DNA of 64,000 nt from Tragulus kanchil. Lineage: Eukaryota; Chordata; Mammalia; Artiodactyla; Tragulidae. The notes under the pieces are model-generated. The model was not told where the DNA came from and made no database searches. It saw only the letters and a program-made list of their open reading frames with translations. Location: positions 176,873,479-176,937,478 of the forward strand of contig JAIOJX010000032.1 of the NCBI GenBank assembly GCA_022376925.1. Reading direction: 5' to 3'. Positions 1 to 11,226 of the stretch are shown in pieces. A program made the position numbers and the translations under genes. Within the stretch, counting starts at the first letter, position 1. Every line of letters begins with the position of its first letter.

Positions 1-700
1 AACTTTTTTCAAAGGTTAAAAAAAAATCAACTCTATCACCTTTGACAAAATAATTGCAACAGCTGTAAAAGAGCCAAATGTTGGCTGGATGCAGACACAT
101 TGAGACATTAATGTGGAAAACAAAAAATTATATATTATCTAGAACCAGAGAACTGACTTTATGCTTTTACTTTTATTTAATTTTTTTTTTTCTGAATTAA
201 AATCTCTTCCTTAGTCATCAAATGTTTGGGAAATTTCTGATGACATGTATTCACACAGATAAAATTTGAATTAAAGGGAAAAAAATGGTATTTCATTTGT
301 TTTTCTCACCAACTGTCTCTTTGTTGGCCTGCTTTGTTGAAGAGAATGTTCTGGAGTTTTCAAAGGCAGGAGGAACTGCAGAGTTATCTCTCAGTAGCCT
401 GCCTGCAAAATAAAGAAAGTAGAGAAGTCAACATTTTGTCAACGTTCACCATCAACCAGGGTGTGATATGGCACATCATTTAATTCTTTCAGTTATCCTA
501 GAGCAGAGACTTCACTGCCTCTCCCTCTCAATAGGGAAAATAAGAGTCAGAGAGATTACAATATCCATGACTGTCAAAGCATTAGGAAGGATCCAGAACA
601 CAATTCAGGACTCCAGAAGCCACCTTTTACTCTTAAAGAGACTGTTGTTGCCTAGCATTATGAAGCATACCAAAGTTGGACTGTCTTCCCTTCTGTGGGG
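1..700. other. Non-coding, no recognised repeat
   Basis: AT-rich sequence with a T-run near 180-191. One 89-codon open frame (468-737, plus) has no domain, signal peptide or similarity that I recognise and is of chance length. No promoter or splice structure is convincing. Confidence 0.6.
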
Positions 701-1132
701 TGTATTAATAAAGGTTCTCCTGACTAACAGACAATAATGCATGCATTTAGGGAGGGAGGGAGGGAGCAAAATTTATTTTAAGGAAAAGTCTCATGTGATT
801 GCAGAAGTTTGATAAGTCCAAAATCTGCAGGGTTGCTTGGCAAGGTAAAGACCCAGGGGACAGTTGCAATTCGAGTCCAGGGACCATTTGGTGAGAGTTC
901 CTTCTCTCTCAGGGAAGATCATTTGTTAGTCTATTAGGGCCTTCAACTGATAGAATGGGGTCCACCTGAATTATGGAGGGCAATCTGCTTTTCTCAAAGT
1001 CTACTAACTTAAATATCAATCTCATCCAAAAAAACCAAACCCTCAATGAAGCATCCTGAATCATGTTTAAGCATGTATCTGGGCAACTTGTCCCAGTCAG
1101 GTCAACACATAAAATTGTCCATCACATAGGGC
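701..1132. mobile_element. Old LINE-derived interspersed repeat fragment
   Basis: The stretch resembles a widespread old mammalian repeat with these landmarks in order: a GGTTCTCC start, TTTATTTTAAGGAA, 'agtccaaaatctgcagg', 'ggccttcaactgat', 'tggagggcaatctgctt', and an end near 'acacataaaattgtccatcaca'. I take it for an L1M-type 3' region, but the subfamily is uncertain. Its last about 75 bases recur at 2139-2214 because they lie inside the first duplication. Confidence 0.5.
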
Positions 1133-1194
1133 TAATCTATGATGGGATTCACAATGTCAAAGAGAAAATACTCAGAGTCTAGAATCTCCTTTCC

Positions 1195-1395
1195 TGTTGT
1201 TGTTATTCAGTTGCTAAGTCATGTCCTACTCTTTGCGACCCTATAGACTGTAGCCCACCAGGCTTCTCTGTCCAAGGGACAAGAAAACTGGTGTGGTTTC
1301 CTTTCCCTTCTCCAGAGGATCTCCCCAAGCCAGGAATTGATCCAGGGTCTCCTGCACTGCAGGCAGTTTCTTTACCATCTGAACCACCAAGAAAG
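1195..1395 (-). mobile_element. Bov-tA SINE, copy 1
   Basis: On the plus strand the Bov-A half reads first (GTTGCTAAGTCATGTCC, then 'tttgcgaccctatagactgt', then 'ccaccaggcttctctgtcca'). It is followed by the tRNA-derived half, which contains a box B-like 'aattgatccagggtctcctgc' region and ends 'ccatctgaaccaccaagaaa'. The element is therefore on the minus strand. Length of about 200 bp fits the Bov-tA dimeric family. Confidence 0.88.
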
Positions 1396-2276
1396 TCACC
1401 ACTATCTCCTATCCTTGTTCAAAAACCAGTTGAAAACTCACATTCATGGGTCATCCTGTCAAGAGGTCAGGTCATTGTTCCCAGTGAATGAAAAGGTTCA
1501 GCTGACAAAGAGCACAGAAGTTATGAAACAAAAGAAAACATAAAGATGAGCATCTACCATCCATGAACCTCAGATTCTTCGAATTATCTCCATGTTACAT
1601 TCTTACTCCAGGATGTAAGATTATCCATCACTAGCCTGTCCATCTCTCTTCATGAATTTTATTTAATTTGACAAGTAAATCCATTATTTGGGGGTAAAAC
1701 AAACTGCTGACCTGCTGAACGTGTGCTCTTTGCCTCACTGATATCATCACGTCACAATACTAACATACAGTAGGTCTCACGTGGGCAAGGGACCAGGTGT
1801 CCTGTTCCATGCAAGCTGCGACAGTTGCTGCACAGAACTCACCATCATCCTCCCAGATGGCTCTCATCATTTGCATTTTTCAGATGAAGAATCTGAGTCC
1901 TTAAGAGATAAGACATGTTTTCTAGTAACACACACCTTGTAGACCACAATGCTGAGTTTCCATGCAGGCCTGTCTGTGCTGAAACCTGTGTTTATGACCA
2001 TGGGGAACTTGTCTTTGCCATTCTAGTCAGTGTTTTTCTTTTCCTTTTGTGTCTTTCCTTTTTTTTTTTAATCTTCTTTTTCTTTTTTACCCTTGTTATT
2101 TAAAGCCAACTCCAAATTGGAACCCCCAAACCCTTTTTTGAATCATGTTTAAGCATGTATCTGGGCAACTTGTCCCAGTCAGGTCAACACATAAAATTGT
2201 CCATCACATAGGGCTAATCTATGATGGGATTCACAATGTCAAAGAGAAAATACTCAGAGTCTAGAATCTCCTTTCC

Positions 2277-2477
2277 TGTTGTTGTTATTCAGTTGCTAAG
2301 TCATGTCCTACTCTTTGCGACCCTATAGACTGTAGCCCACCAGGCTTCTCTGTCCAAGGGACAAGAAAACTGGTGTGGTTTCCTTTCCCTTCTCCAGAGG
2401 ATCTCCCCAAGCCAGGAATTGATCCAGGGTCTCCTGCACTGCAGGCAGTTTCTTTACCATCTGAACCACCAAGAAAG
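2277..2477 (-). mobile_element. Bov-tA SINE, duplicated copy
   Basis: Copy of the SINE at 1195-1395, carried by tandem duplication 1. It is not an independent insertion: the flanks and internal substitutions are the same. Confidence 0.88.
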
Positions 2478-3126
2478 TCACCACTATCTCCTATCCTTGT
2501 TCAAAACCAGTTGAAAACTCACATTCATGGGTCATCCTGTCAAGAGGTCAGGTCATTGTTCCCAGTGAATGAAAAGGTTCAGCTGACAAAGAGCACAGAA
2601 GTTATGAAACAAAAGAAAACATAAAGATGAGCATCTACCATCCATGAACCTCAGATTCTTCGAATTATCTCCATGTTACATTCTTACTCCAGGATGTAAG
2701 ATTATCCATCACTAGCCTGTCCATCTCTCTTCATGAATTTTATTTAATTTGACAAGTAAATCCATTATTTGGGGGTAAAACAAACTGCTGACCTGCTGAA
2801 CGTGTGCTCTTTGCCTCACTGATATCATCACGTCACAATACTAACATACAGTAGGTCTCACGTGGGCAAGGGACCAGGTGTCCTGTTCCATGCAAGCTGC
2901 GACAGTTGCTGCACAGAACTCACCATCATCCTCCCAGATGGCTCTCATCATTTGCATTTTTCAGATGAAGAATCTGAGTCCTTAAGAGATAAGACATGTT
3001 TTCTAGTAACACACACCTTGTAGACCACAATGCTGAGTTTCCATGCAGGCCTGTCTGTGCTGAAACCTGTGTTTATGACCATGGGGAACTTGTCTTTGCC
3101 ATTCTAGTCAGTGTCTTCTTTTCCTT

Positions 3127-5247
3127 TGGTCTCTTTTATATCTTTTCCCTGTGTTACTTTAGAATGTACCCTGTTTTTAGGTTTAAAATATTGGCTTAAT
3201 TGAACAGTTCCCATTTACAAACAAAGACTCTACCTGTAGGAATATTGCTAAAATAGTCTTGCCTTGATCTGAATAATGTAAATATACTTTTTTCTTGGGC
3301 ATAAGATGAATGAGCATTATGGAGGTAGGTCAGACGTCAATAAAAGAATGAAAAACCAGAAAACAAAAATTTAAAAATAACCAGAAGACAAAAACAAATG
3401 GAAAGGACAGGACAATAGGATCAGAATCACAGGAATATAGAGTGTTCACACAGAAAGTTACACTCGCTGAAAAGTTGCACTTGCTTGGATGCTCTTATCA
3501 CATGATAGCGTCCCCTCTTGTCTGGGTGTGTTCTTCTCAACCAGCCAGCCCACAGCTCAGGGACAGAGTCTGGCCCATGTGGTGCCTTGCCATAGGCCTG
3601 CAGGCTGAATGACACAGTTCTTCTGACTTGAGATATTTCACTTGCAAAAATTAACCTGATATAAGTGAAAAACCTCATCTGATTTTACCAATAGGGCCCT
3701 TGGCAGAGACATTCATTACACACCTGAAATTTGCAAGGTTATCTTTTCCCATATTGTTGAGTACACTCCTTAATCTTCCTTATCTCCTCTTTACCCCGTT
3801 AAGTGCCCACTCACCTAAAACACACTGGGTAATGACGTTTATTACCCAACAATAAAAATATTGTTATTTATGGTTACAATCAGGGTGTCATCAAATACGA
3901 ATGCTCACATTCGGTGAGGCCCTTTCAGCTGATTGTTTATGTAAATGAAAGCATTTGTTGATCATCTCATCTGTTTTGGGAAGAAACAATCAGCCAGGCG
4001 GGCTGCTTTCTCCCTGTAATATCTTTTTAATATTCACTGCACTAGAAGCCAATCTGAAACAATGAAAAAAAATTTAAAGAATTTTAAAATAAATTTAAGC
4101 CTATAGTAAAACATCAAGTTGGCATGCCTGTAGCCATTGGCACATGACAGGCAGCCGCTCAGCTGTTGTTAACTTTAGACCAGGGGTTTTACTAGTCAGT
4201 GTCTGGTCTCTTTTATATCTTTTCCCTGTGTTACTTTAGAATGTACCCTGTTTTTAGGTTTAAAATATTGGCTTAATTGAACAGTTCCCATTTACAAACA
4301 AAGACTCTACCTGTAGGAATATTGCTAAAATAGTCTTGCCTTGATCTGAATAATGTAAATATACTTTTTTCTTGGGCATAAGATGAATGAGCATTATGGA
4401 GGTAGGTCAGACGTCAATAAAAGAATGAAAAACCAGAAAACAAAAATTTAAAAATAACCAGAAGACAAAAACAAATGGAAAGGACAGGACAATAGGATCA
4501 GAATCACAGGAATATAGAGTGTTCACACAGAAAGTTACACTCGCTGAAAAGTTGCACTTGCTTGGATGCTCTTATCACATGATAGCGTCCCCTCTTGTCT
4601 GGGTGTGTTCTTCTCAACCAGCCAGCCCACAGCTCAGGGACAGAGTCTGGCCCATGTGGTGCCTTGCCATAGGCCTGCAGGCTGAATGACACAGTTCTTC
4701 TGACTTGAGATATTTCACTTGCAAAAATTAACCTGATATAAGTGAAAAACCTCATCTGATTTTACCAATAGGGCCCTTGGCAGAGACATTCATTACACAC
4801 CTGAAATTTGCAAGGTTATCTTTTCCCATATTGTTGAGTACACTCCTTAATCTTCCTTATCTCCTCTTTACCCCGTTAAGTGCCCACTCACCTAAAACAC
4901 ACTGGGTAATGACGTTTATTACCCAACAATAAAAATATTGTTATTTATGGTTACAATCAGGGTGTCATCAAATACGAATGCTCACATTCGGTGAGGCCCT
5001 TTCAGCTGATTGTTTATGTAAATGAAAGCATTTGTTGATCATCTCATCTGTTTTGGGAAGAAACAATCAGCCAGGCGGGCTGCTTTCTCCCTGTAATATC
5101 TTTTTAATATTCACTGCACTAGAAGCCAATCTGAAACAATGAAAAAAAATTTAAAGAATTTTAAAATAAATTTAAGCCTATAGTAAAACATCAAGTTGGC
5201 ATGCCTGTAGCCATTGGCACATGACAGGCAGCCGCTCAGCTGTTGTT
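3127..5247. repeat. Tandem duplication 2 (period 1077)
   Basis: Copy 1 is 3127-4170 and copy 2 is 4204-5247, essentially identical. The seam (4171-4203) contains CTAGTCAGTGTC, which matches the true upstream flank at 3104-3115, but about 11 bases of that flank are missing before copy 2 resumes. The unit is otherwise free of recognised repeats and includes a small minus-strand open frame (3427-3678, and 4504-4755) with no recognisable product. Confidence 0.97.
3880..4170. other. Candidate conserved non-coding segment
   Basis: Repeat-free sequence with the look of a constrained non-coding element: retained CpGs, palindromic CAGCTG twice, and an AT-rich core with TGTTTATGTAAATGA (forkhead-like and octamer-like). 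There is no open frame of note. It is present again at 4957-5247 through duplication 2. Conservation is inferred from composition only. Confidence 0.3.
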
Positions 5248-5918
5248 CCTCTTTGTTGGAAAACTTAGAGTGAATGTCCAGTCAGGATGTACTTTGCCCC
5301 ATAGTGATGTGGGCACTCCACTCCAATTTATTCCACTCAGCCCCAAGTGAAAGAGATGGTCGTACAGCAGATGTAACTACCCAGCATTCTATTTGTTCAT
5401 CTTCATGATCTCAGGGATATCACATTTACATGCTAAATCTTAAGTAACTTACCCATGAATGGAAAATTTGATGGACTTTAAAAATGTGTCCATAATGACC
5501 ATCTCAATGGCTAAATCCCATTACACCATTAAGAAGGGAGAGAACTGTTCTGGCTCTAACTCTTGTAATGATTAACCTGAGGCTCTAAGTTTGTAATAAA
5601 AAGGAAAAAGCATCTCATTGTAGTATTCTCTAAAGGGTTATACATGTCATTTTATGTAAAAGACCAGTTAGCAAATAAGTGTGACTTTGCTTACCATACT
5701 GAGTGTATTACAACCTCTTAATTCTGCTTTTATGGTGAAAAATCACCTGCAGAGACTATGTCAATGGGCAAGCACATCTGTGTTCCAATAGACCTTTATT
5801 TACAAAATAGGCAACTGGCCAGACGTGCTCTGTAAACCATAATTTTGTCATCATTGGTCTAAAGCATTATTACCCAAAGTACGATCCAAGAATCTTAAGC
5901 CAAACAAAACATTCTTTT
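5248..5918. other. Non-coding, no recognised repeat
   Basis: Start of the only long non-duplicated stretch of the window (5248-12626). Sequence is AT-rich and has no open frame or interspersed repeat that I recognise before the SINE. Confidence 0.5.
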
Positions 5919-5933
5919 AAAAAAATGATTCTC

Positions 5934-6208
5934 GGGCTTCCCTGGTGGTCCTGTGGTGGAGAGTCCACCTTGCAGTGTGGGGGGTGCCAGTTTGATCCCT
6001 GGCCCAGGAGGATCCCGCGTGCTGCAGAGTGGCTGGACTGGTGTGTCCAGTGTGGGCCAGAGCTCTGGAGTGCATGCGTCTGGATCCGGTGCTCTGTAGT
6101 GAGAGGGGCAGCTGCGATGGGGTCCCGCATCGGCCAGGGAGTGAAGATGGATGAAGGTGAACAGATGAAAGACCAATAAAAGGGGACAAAATTAAAAAAA
6201 AAAAAAAA
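5934..6208 (+). mobile_element. CHR-like tRNA-Glu-derived SINE with TSD
   Basis: Starts GGGCTTCCCTGGTGGTCC, has the tRNA-like box B region 'ccagtttgatccctggccc', then the CHR body ('agagctctggagtgcatgcg', 'agtgagaggggcagc'), and ends in a poly(A) at 6194-6208. Flanks form a target-site duplication: AAAAAAATGATTCTC (5919-5933) against AAAAAAAAGATTCTC (6201-6215), one mismatch in 15, partly overlapping the tail. Confidence 0.85.
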
Positions 6209-6215
6209 GATTCTC

Positions 6216-7159
6216 TAGAGAAGTTGAGAAGTACTTCGTATCTTGACTCTCTTGGACATTTATCACACACAATAGTCCTTCAAATGGGCAAAAGTTCCTA
6301 CTACAAAGGAACTGTAACCAGAATTTTCCCAGACTTATTTGACCTTCCTGGGCACCTTCTCCCAAAGGACTCTTGTCTTGAGGGATGGTTCCCAGAAGCA
6401 TACATTTGGCATCAGGCTCTGGGATGCAGACAAAGGAAGATTTTTGGCTGACATTCATCTAAATGATCCATGATCTGGGAGGATAGGATTTGGATCTGAG
6501 GGGACCTAATAGATTCAACAGGTAAGGTTGCAGAAACTTCATCTTATGGATTGAAAACCAGTTGCCAGGAAGCAACCCCATGACCAGTGGATCCTCAAGG
6601 ATCCATTTCAGAGACCCTAGCCTTGGTCTTCAATTTACCATTCATTAGCTTTGCGCTTTTAGGAAGCTGTTTCACCTTTCTGAGCTTCATCAGTAAAATT
6701 GCTTTCCTCAGCTAAAAAAGCAAGATATTGGCTGAGGAAATCTCTTAGGCTTTTGTTATTTTGTTGCTTTTGTTCTAAATGTAGACTGATTTTATTGTAC
6801 ACCCTATGGTGGCAAATTCACAAGGCGAGGAACACATGTACATATGGACCAGTACTTCTTACCAGTGGATTTGACTTTTTGACTTTCAATTCCATGAAAA
6901 TAAAGTCAACTGAAGTTTTGTTTCTGGATTCAGAACCACAAGGATCCAAACCCAGGAGGAAGGAAGGACATTTCAATAAAGAAATCTTGCTGGTCTCGTA
7001 TTCAGACTTAGAAGTCCTGATCCGAACAAAAGCTCTGCATTTATTATCCATGGGACTATGTATAATTACCCATGCTTCCTCTCCTGACCTCAGTCCCCTT
7101 GTGTGACTGGAGATGATTGAACTCAACAGTGCTTTTTAATCTGTTGCAATAAGCAAATA
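6216..7159. other. Non-coding, no recognised repeat
   Basis: Holds opposed open frames of 135 codons (6699-7106, plus) and 102 codons (6818-7126, minus). Neither shows a domain or composition suggesting coding, and overlapping opposed frames argue for chance. Confidence 0.5.
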
Positions 7160-7622
7160 TCCATAAAGTTAAAGCTATGGCTTTTTTCAGGAGTCATGTA
7201 CAGATGTGAGAGTTGGATCATAAAAAAGGCTGAGTGCCAAAGAATTGGTGCTTTTGAATTGTGGTGCTGGAAAAGACTCTTGAGAGTCCCTTAGACTGCA
7301 AGGGGATCAAACCAGTCAATCCTAAAGGAAATCAACCCTGAATAAGTACTAGAAAGAATGATATTGAAGCTGAAACTCTAATACTTTGGTCACCTTATGC
7401 AAAGAGCCAACTTAGTAGAAAAGAACCTGATACTGGGAAAGATTTATAATAAAAGAAGAAGGTGGCAAAGGATGAGATGGTTAGACCGCCTCACCATGTC
7501 AGTGGATGTGAGTCTGACCAAACTTCAGAAGATAGTGACAGACAGGGAAGTCTATCACCACTGCAGTCCATGGGGTCATGAAGAGTCGGCCATGACTCAG
7601 CAACTGAACAACAACAATGAGC
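7160..7622 (+). mobile_element. BovB (RTE) LINE 3' end
   Basis: Matches the 3' end of BovB: 'agtcatgtacagatgtgaga', 'gaattgtggtgctggaaaag', 'ctctaatactttggtcacct', and the terminal 'catggggtcatgaagagtcg'. The plus frame at 7397 retains the degenerate C-terminus of the reverse transcriptase polyprotein (residues RRWQRMRWLDRL visible). It is 5'-truncated, as most BovB copies are, and cannot encode an active enzyme. Confidence 0.85.
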
Positions 7623-7966
7623 AAAGAGCATTATCACTAATAACACCAGTGCTACCATCACTGTGGTCACCATGCACAAAACAGAAAATGCAAAACAAAA
7701 TGACCTGGTGAATAGTGAACACTTCATGCAGCTGCGAAGCTGTTAGGAGAACAGCAGTTTCTCTCTGAAAGTGAAACTGAAAGTCAAGTCTCTCAGTCTC
7801 AACCTGCTGGAGTATGGACTAGTTTTCTCTTCTGCAAAATGGGAATATTTGAGCCCTCTTTCACTCAGAAATGTACTGAGAAAATGACTTTTAATGTCTC
7901 AAACACTATTAAATGTGTTTGGCATATTATTGTATATAAAAACCATGGTAATGATGTTTTTTGATG

Positions 7967-8173
7967 TTTCCCTGGTGGTGCCATGATAAAGAATCTGCCT
8001 GCCAATGCAGGAGGAGCAAGATATTTGGGTTCAATCCCTGGGTTGGGAAGATTCCCTGGAGGTGGAAAAGGTAAGCCACTCTAGTATTTTTGCCTGGGAA
8101 ATCCCATTGATAGAGGAGTGTGACAGGCTATAGTTCATGAGGTCACAAGAGTCAGACATGAGTGAGCATGCAC
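7967..8173 (+). mobile_element. Bov-tA SINE
   Basis: Plus-strand tRNA-derived head (TTTCCCTGGTGGTGCCATGA, 'aatctgcctgccaatgcagg', 'gggttcaatccctgggttgg'). It is followed by the Bov-A part ('tgcctgggaaatcccattga', 'ggtcacaagagtcagacatg'). Confidence 0.87.
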
Positions 8174-8849
8174 CCACAATGAAGTTATTAATGGGACATG
8201 TCTCATGTAGGAGCAGGGAGACAGCCTCAATTTCTGCAGGGAAAATATGCTAGAGATTGCAGGGCAGTCTATCTCATTGGGGAATATGAAGAAATTTGCC
8301 TTGAATCCAAAAGTTTGAAGGATAACAACAACAACAAAAAAAACCCATGACTTTGCTTTCTTGAAAAATATCCAATTGAATTTCCTTTCAAATGAGAACT
8401 GAAGGATTCCTTCATTTCGGTTAGAGCCTGGCTTCATAAATACCATCTCTGCACAGTATATTATGCACATCGTTTATTCAGCAGATATCATAATATATTC
8501 AGGGCTGTTCTTAGGGAGAGAAATTTCAATATTAGATAAAAATAGTGAGATGGCAACGGTAACTGTGTTTGTCTGGTACACAGAGCAAATAGGATTGTTA
8601 GTGATTGCTAAAGGCTTTGGGGAAAGATATGGAAACAAAGATAGCCCGTGCCAGATTCAGAGCCAGCCAGTTGCAAAGGTTAAGGAAGCTTGATTACCTT
8701 CTACCATCATGTACTTCTAAGCAGACCTGGTGATGAGTTGTTCCGTCCTTATATTTTCTCATAAGAATAGCTGAATGTTATCCTAATTAGAAATCTGTTC
8801 AGATTTTGAAACAGCCTGGTGTTGCCTTCTCTCCTCATCTTTTTGTCGT
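8174..8849. other. Non-coding, no recognised repeat
   Basis: Short opposed open frames only (8135-8470 minus, 8463-8693 plus). No repeat family or regulatory feature recognised. Confidence 0.45.
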
Positions 8850-8940
8850 ACCTCTCTCTCTCTTTCATTCTCTCTCTGTCTCTCTCTCTCACACACACAC
8901 ACACACTCACACACAAACACACACACACACACACACACTC
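8850..8940. repeat. (CT)n(CA)n compound microsatellite
   Basis: A CT-rich tract (8850-8890) runs into an interrupted CA tract (8891-8939). The frames across it are pure low-complexity His/Thr or Cys/Val and are not genes. Confidence 0.95.
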
Positions 8941-9649
8941 ATAGCAATATCAGTGTCACAAAGAGTCAGAAGTTTCAGCTGGGCTCCTATCACAAGCTGA
9001 CCACGTGGATATGACCTTGGTTTGGGATTTCAGTCTCTCCGCACGTGCATTCTTCAATCTGCATCAGCAAGGCCTGGATGGGAGACTCTCTCTGGGCCTT
9101 CTTGCTCATTACCTGTGCATTTCAGAGTTGACTTAATGACACCCAGGCCTGGTCATGTGCTGTCCATGCATTAACTCAGTTAATCCTCATAGCACCCTGG
9201 GAGACAACCAGTATCAACTTCTCCAGGTGATGGATGCAAACTGAGGCATGGAGAGTTTAATGAGTCAGCCTAAAGGCACAACAAGGAATTGACCCAGTCA
9301 GAATTCCAACTTGAGCCCTGTGGTTCCAAAACTCAGATCAGAGAGCAATGAACAACCTCCACCAAGCACCAATCTGCAGTGAAGAATCCTCAGTCAGACT
9401 CTCCAAGTCTGTGGTTGGCTCGTGTATATTCACTCACACATATGTGAATTCACATATACAGTACTCTGCTTTTCACCAAACAGAATGGAAACTCTCATAA
9501 GCATCCTAGTGCCGTCAAGAGCCCTAAAGACTCCTGGGAAGTGTGGACCTGGGAATGTAGAAAAAGAGTACTGATAATCCTCTTTGTAGGACAGTAATAG
9601 AGATGCAGACAGAGAGGTGTTTGTGAGCACAACAGGGGAAGAAGAGGGT
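8941..9649. other. Non-coding, no recognised repeat
   Basis: Mixed-composition sequence. A segment near 9150-9330 ('aactcagttaatcctcatag', 'tgaggcatggagagtttaat') resembles the old MIR SINE core, but divergence is too high to call by eye. Confidence 0.35.
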
Positions 9650-9811
9650 GGCACCAATTGAGAGAGTAGGATTGACATATATACACTGCCACATGTAAAA
9701 CAGATAGCTAGTGGGAAGCTGCTGTGTAGAAGAGGAAGCCCAGTTCAATGCTCCGTGACAACCTCAAAGGGTAGTATGGTGGGAGAGTGGGAGGGAGACT
9801 CAAGAGAGACG

Positions 9812-9882
<71 letters not shown>

Positions 9883-9948
9883 TCACATTGTTATACAACA
9901 CAAATGAACACAACATTATAAAGCAAGTATCCTCCAATTGAAAATTCT
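9650..9948 (+). mobile_element. L1 3' UTR tail, with internal (TA)n
   Basis: Follows the ruminant L1 3' UTR: 'agctgctgtgtagaag', then 'gggagggagactcaagagag', then the AT-alternating stretch, then 'gattcacattgttatacaac', 'acaacattataaagcaagta' and 'ctccaattg'. It is 5'-truncated and non-coding. The TA tract at 9813-9879 sits where the consensus already has a short AT-alternating run, so it expanded in place. Confidence 0.7.
9813..9879. repeat. (TA)n microsatellite
   Basis: About 33 uninterrupted AT dinucleotides inside the L1 tail. This is a perfect self-complementary tract expected to be highly length-polymorphic. Confidence 0.98.
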
Positions 9949-11163
9949 TTTTTAACCAGAGAGTAGACCTGTGGAGACAGAGCTGTGATTTCAGGGATGA
10001 AGTAAGCACAAGAAAGAAGACCCCGCTGATGCCTGGGAGAGGGGAGGCAGCAGGGGATGAAGGGGTTCTGAGGTTCCTAACAAAGGACAAGTTAGGAACA
10101 GACCATGAAGGGCAGGGCAGGTGTGGAACCACCTGGAAGAGGCGGGTCAGGGGGATGAATGGTGTGGGGAAGACACAGGGCAGGGAAGTGAGAGCCAGGG
10201 GCTCAGGCTGTAACAACAGAAGTCAAGGACTCCTTGCTGCAAGGAAAGGGAGACAAGGAAGCCATGACAGCCGACTAGAACTCATGTTTCTACTCTGTTC
10301 TGTTTTGGCTCGTGCTAAGTGCCCGTGGCTTTGGAACATCTGGTTGACTCTTTGCATGAGGACTCTCAACCACCCAGATGATGGGCAAGGTTTCAGGTAG
10401 AACCTGCCATGATCACACTTAGCAGATTTGATGAAAGCCCTCTAAAATGGCTCACAATTACCTTCTGGATGTGGGCAACATGGATCATTATCTAAGAACA
10501 TAGCATCTAAATTATTATGATGAAATCACCTCCTAGTTTTTCTTCTGTGGCTCGCTGGAAGACAAATAGAGGGACTGGAAAGATCATGCATCACACTGTG
10601 CATAGTCTCTCCACCATGTTTTCCCCTTTGGCTCATCCATGTGGAGCCCAGTGGGCCAGCCACATGGGAAGAGCCAGTAAGGCGTGGGAAACGTTACTTG
10701 TTAACTTGTTCTCCAGCATCGTTTTTGCTTCATTAAGAACGTCCCTGTTTCCACGCCCACCAGTCACAGTGTTTGTGGTACTTTCAAAGTATTCTGACAG
10801 TTTTAAAACCAAGAAGTGTGACTCAGTCCTAGTGGGGGCCCTGTTGGCTTTTCCCAAATGAAAAAAATGAAATTCCATATGTAAGGAAAGTATTGACTCT
10901 TTCTTCATTTGCCCTGCTCACTCTCCTTCAGAATCAAGTTCCAGACTAAGTTACCATGGATGCTGTTGTGTGTCTTTTGCTTCTGTCTCCTCGCAGGAAT
11001 TGAGAGTGGGTGGGAGGGCTTGTTTGATGGGGATTAGATCCTCTGGTAGGGGTTAGATGTCTTCCTATAGCAGTTCCCAATCACCCCTTATCTCTATGGT
11101 CCGATGAAAGGGCTGAACTTCACAGCTATCACATAGTGAAAACAGTATAGAAAGTGGTAAAAT
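9949..11163. other. Non-coding, moderately GC, no recognised repeat
   Basis: Includes purine-rich sequence around 10020-10260 and open frames of 123 codons (10029-10400) and 114 codons (10517-10861), both plus. They show no recognised domain and have opposed overlapping frames, so I do not call them genes. Confidence 0.45.
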
Positions 11164-11226
11164 GAAGGAAAGAAAGAAGGAAAGAAGGAAGGGAGGAAGG
11201 AAGGAATGAATGAAGGGAGGAAGAGA
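11164..11226. repeat. (GGAA)n-like purine tract
   Basis: Interrupted GAAA/GGAA tandem units on the plus strand, pure purine over about 60 bases. Confidence 0.92.

Larger units (their letters stand above)
1057..3114. repeat. Tandem duplication 1 (period about 1082)
   Basis: Copy 1 is 1057-2033 and copy 2 is 2139-3114. They are near-identical; the clearest difference is one A in a run near 1425, which shortens copy 2 by one base. Between them, 2034-2138 is a T-rich degenerate stretch that starts like the true continuation (3115 onward) and then decays. This is the pattern of a poor-quality sequence end joined to the next contig. Each copy carries the same minus-strand Bov-tA. Confidence 0.97.

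Noticed and set aside
6699..7106. 135-codon plus-strand frame
   Set aside because: Opposed 102-codon frame over the same DNA, no domain, no conservation evidence; it ends just before a BovB end.
8806..9000. Histidine/threonine-repeat small protein across the CA tract
   Set aside because: Translation of a dinucleotide repeat; no gene context.
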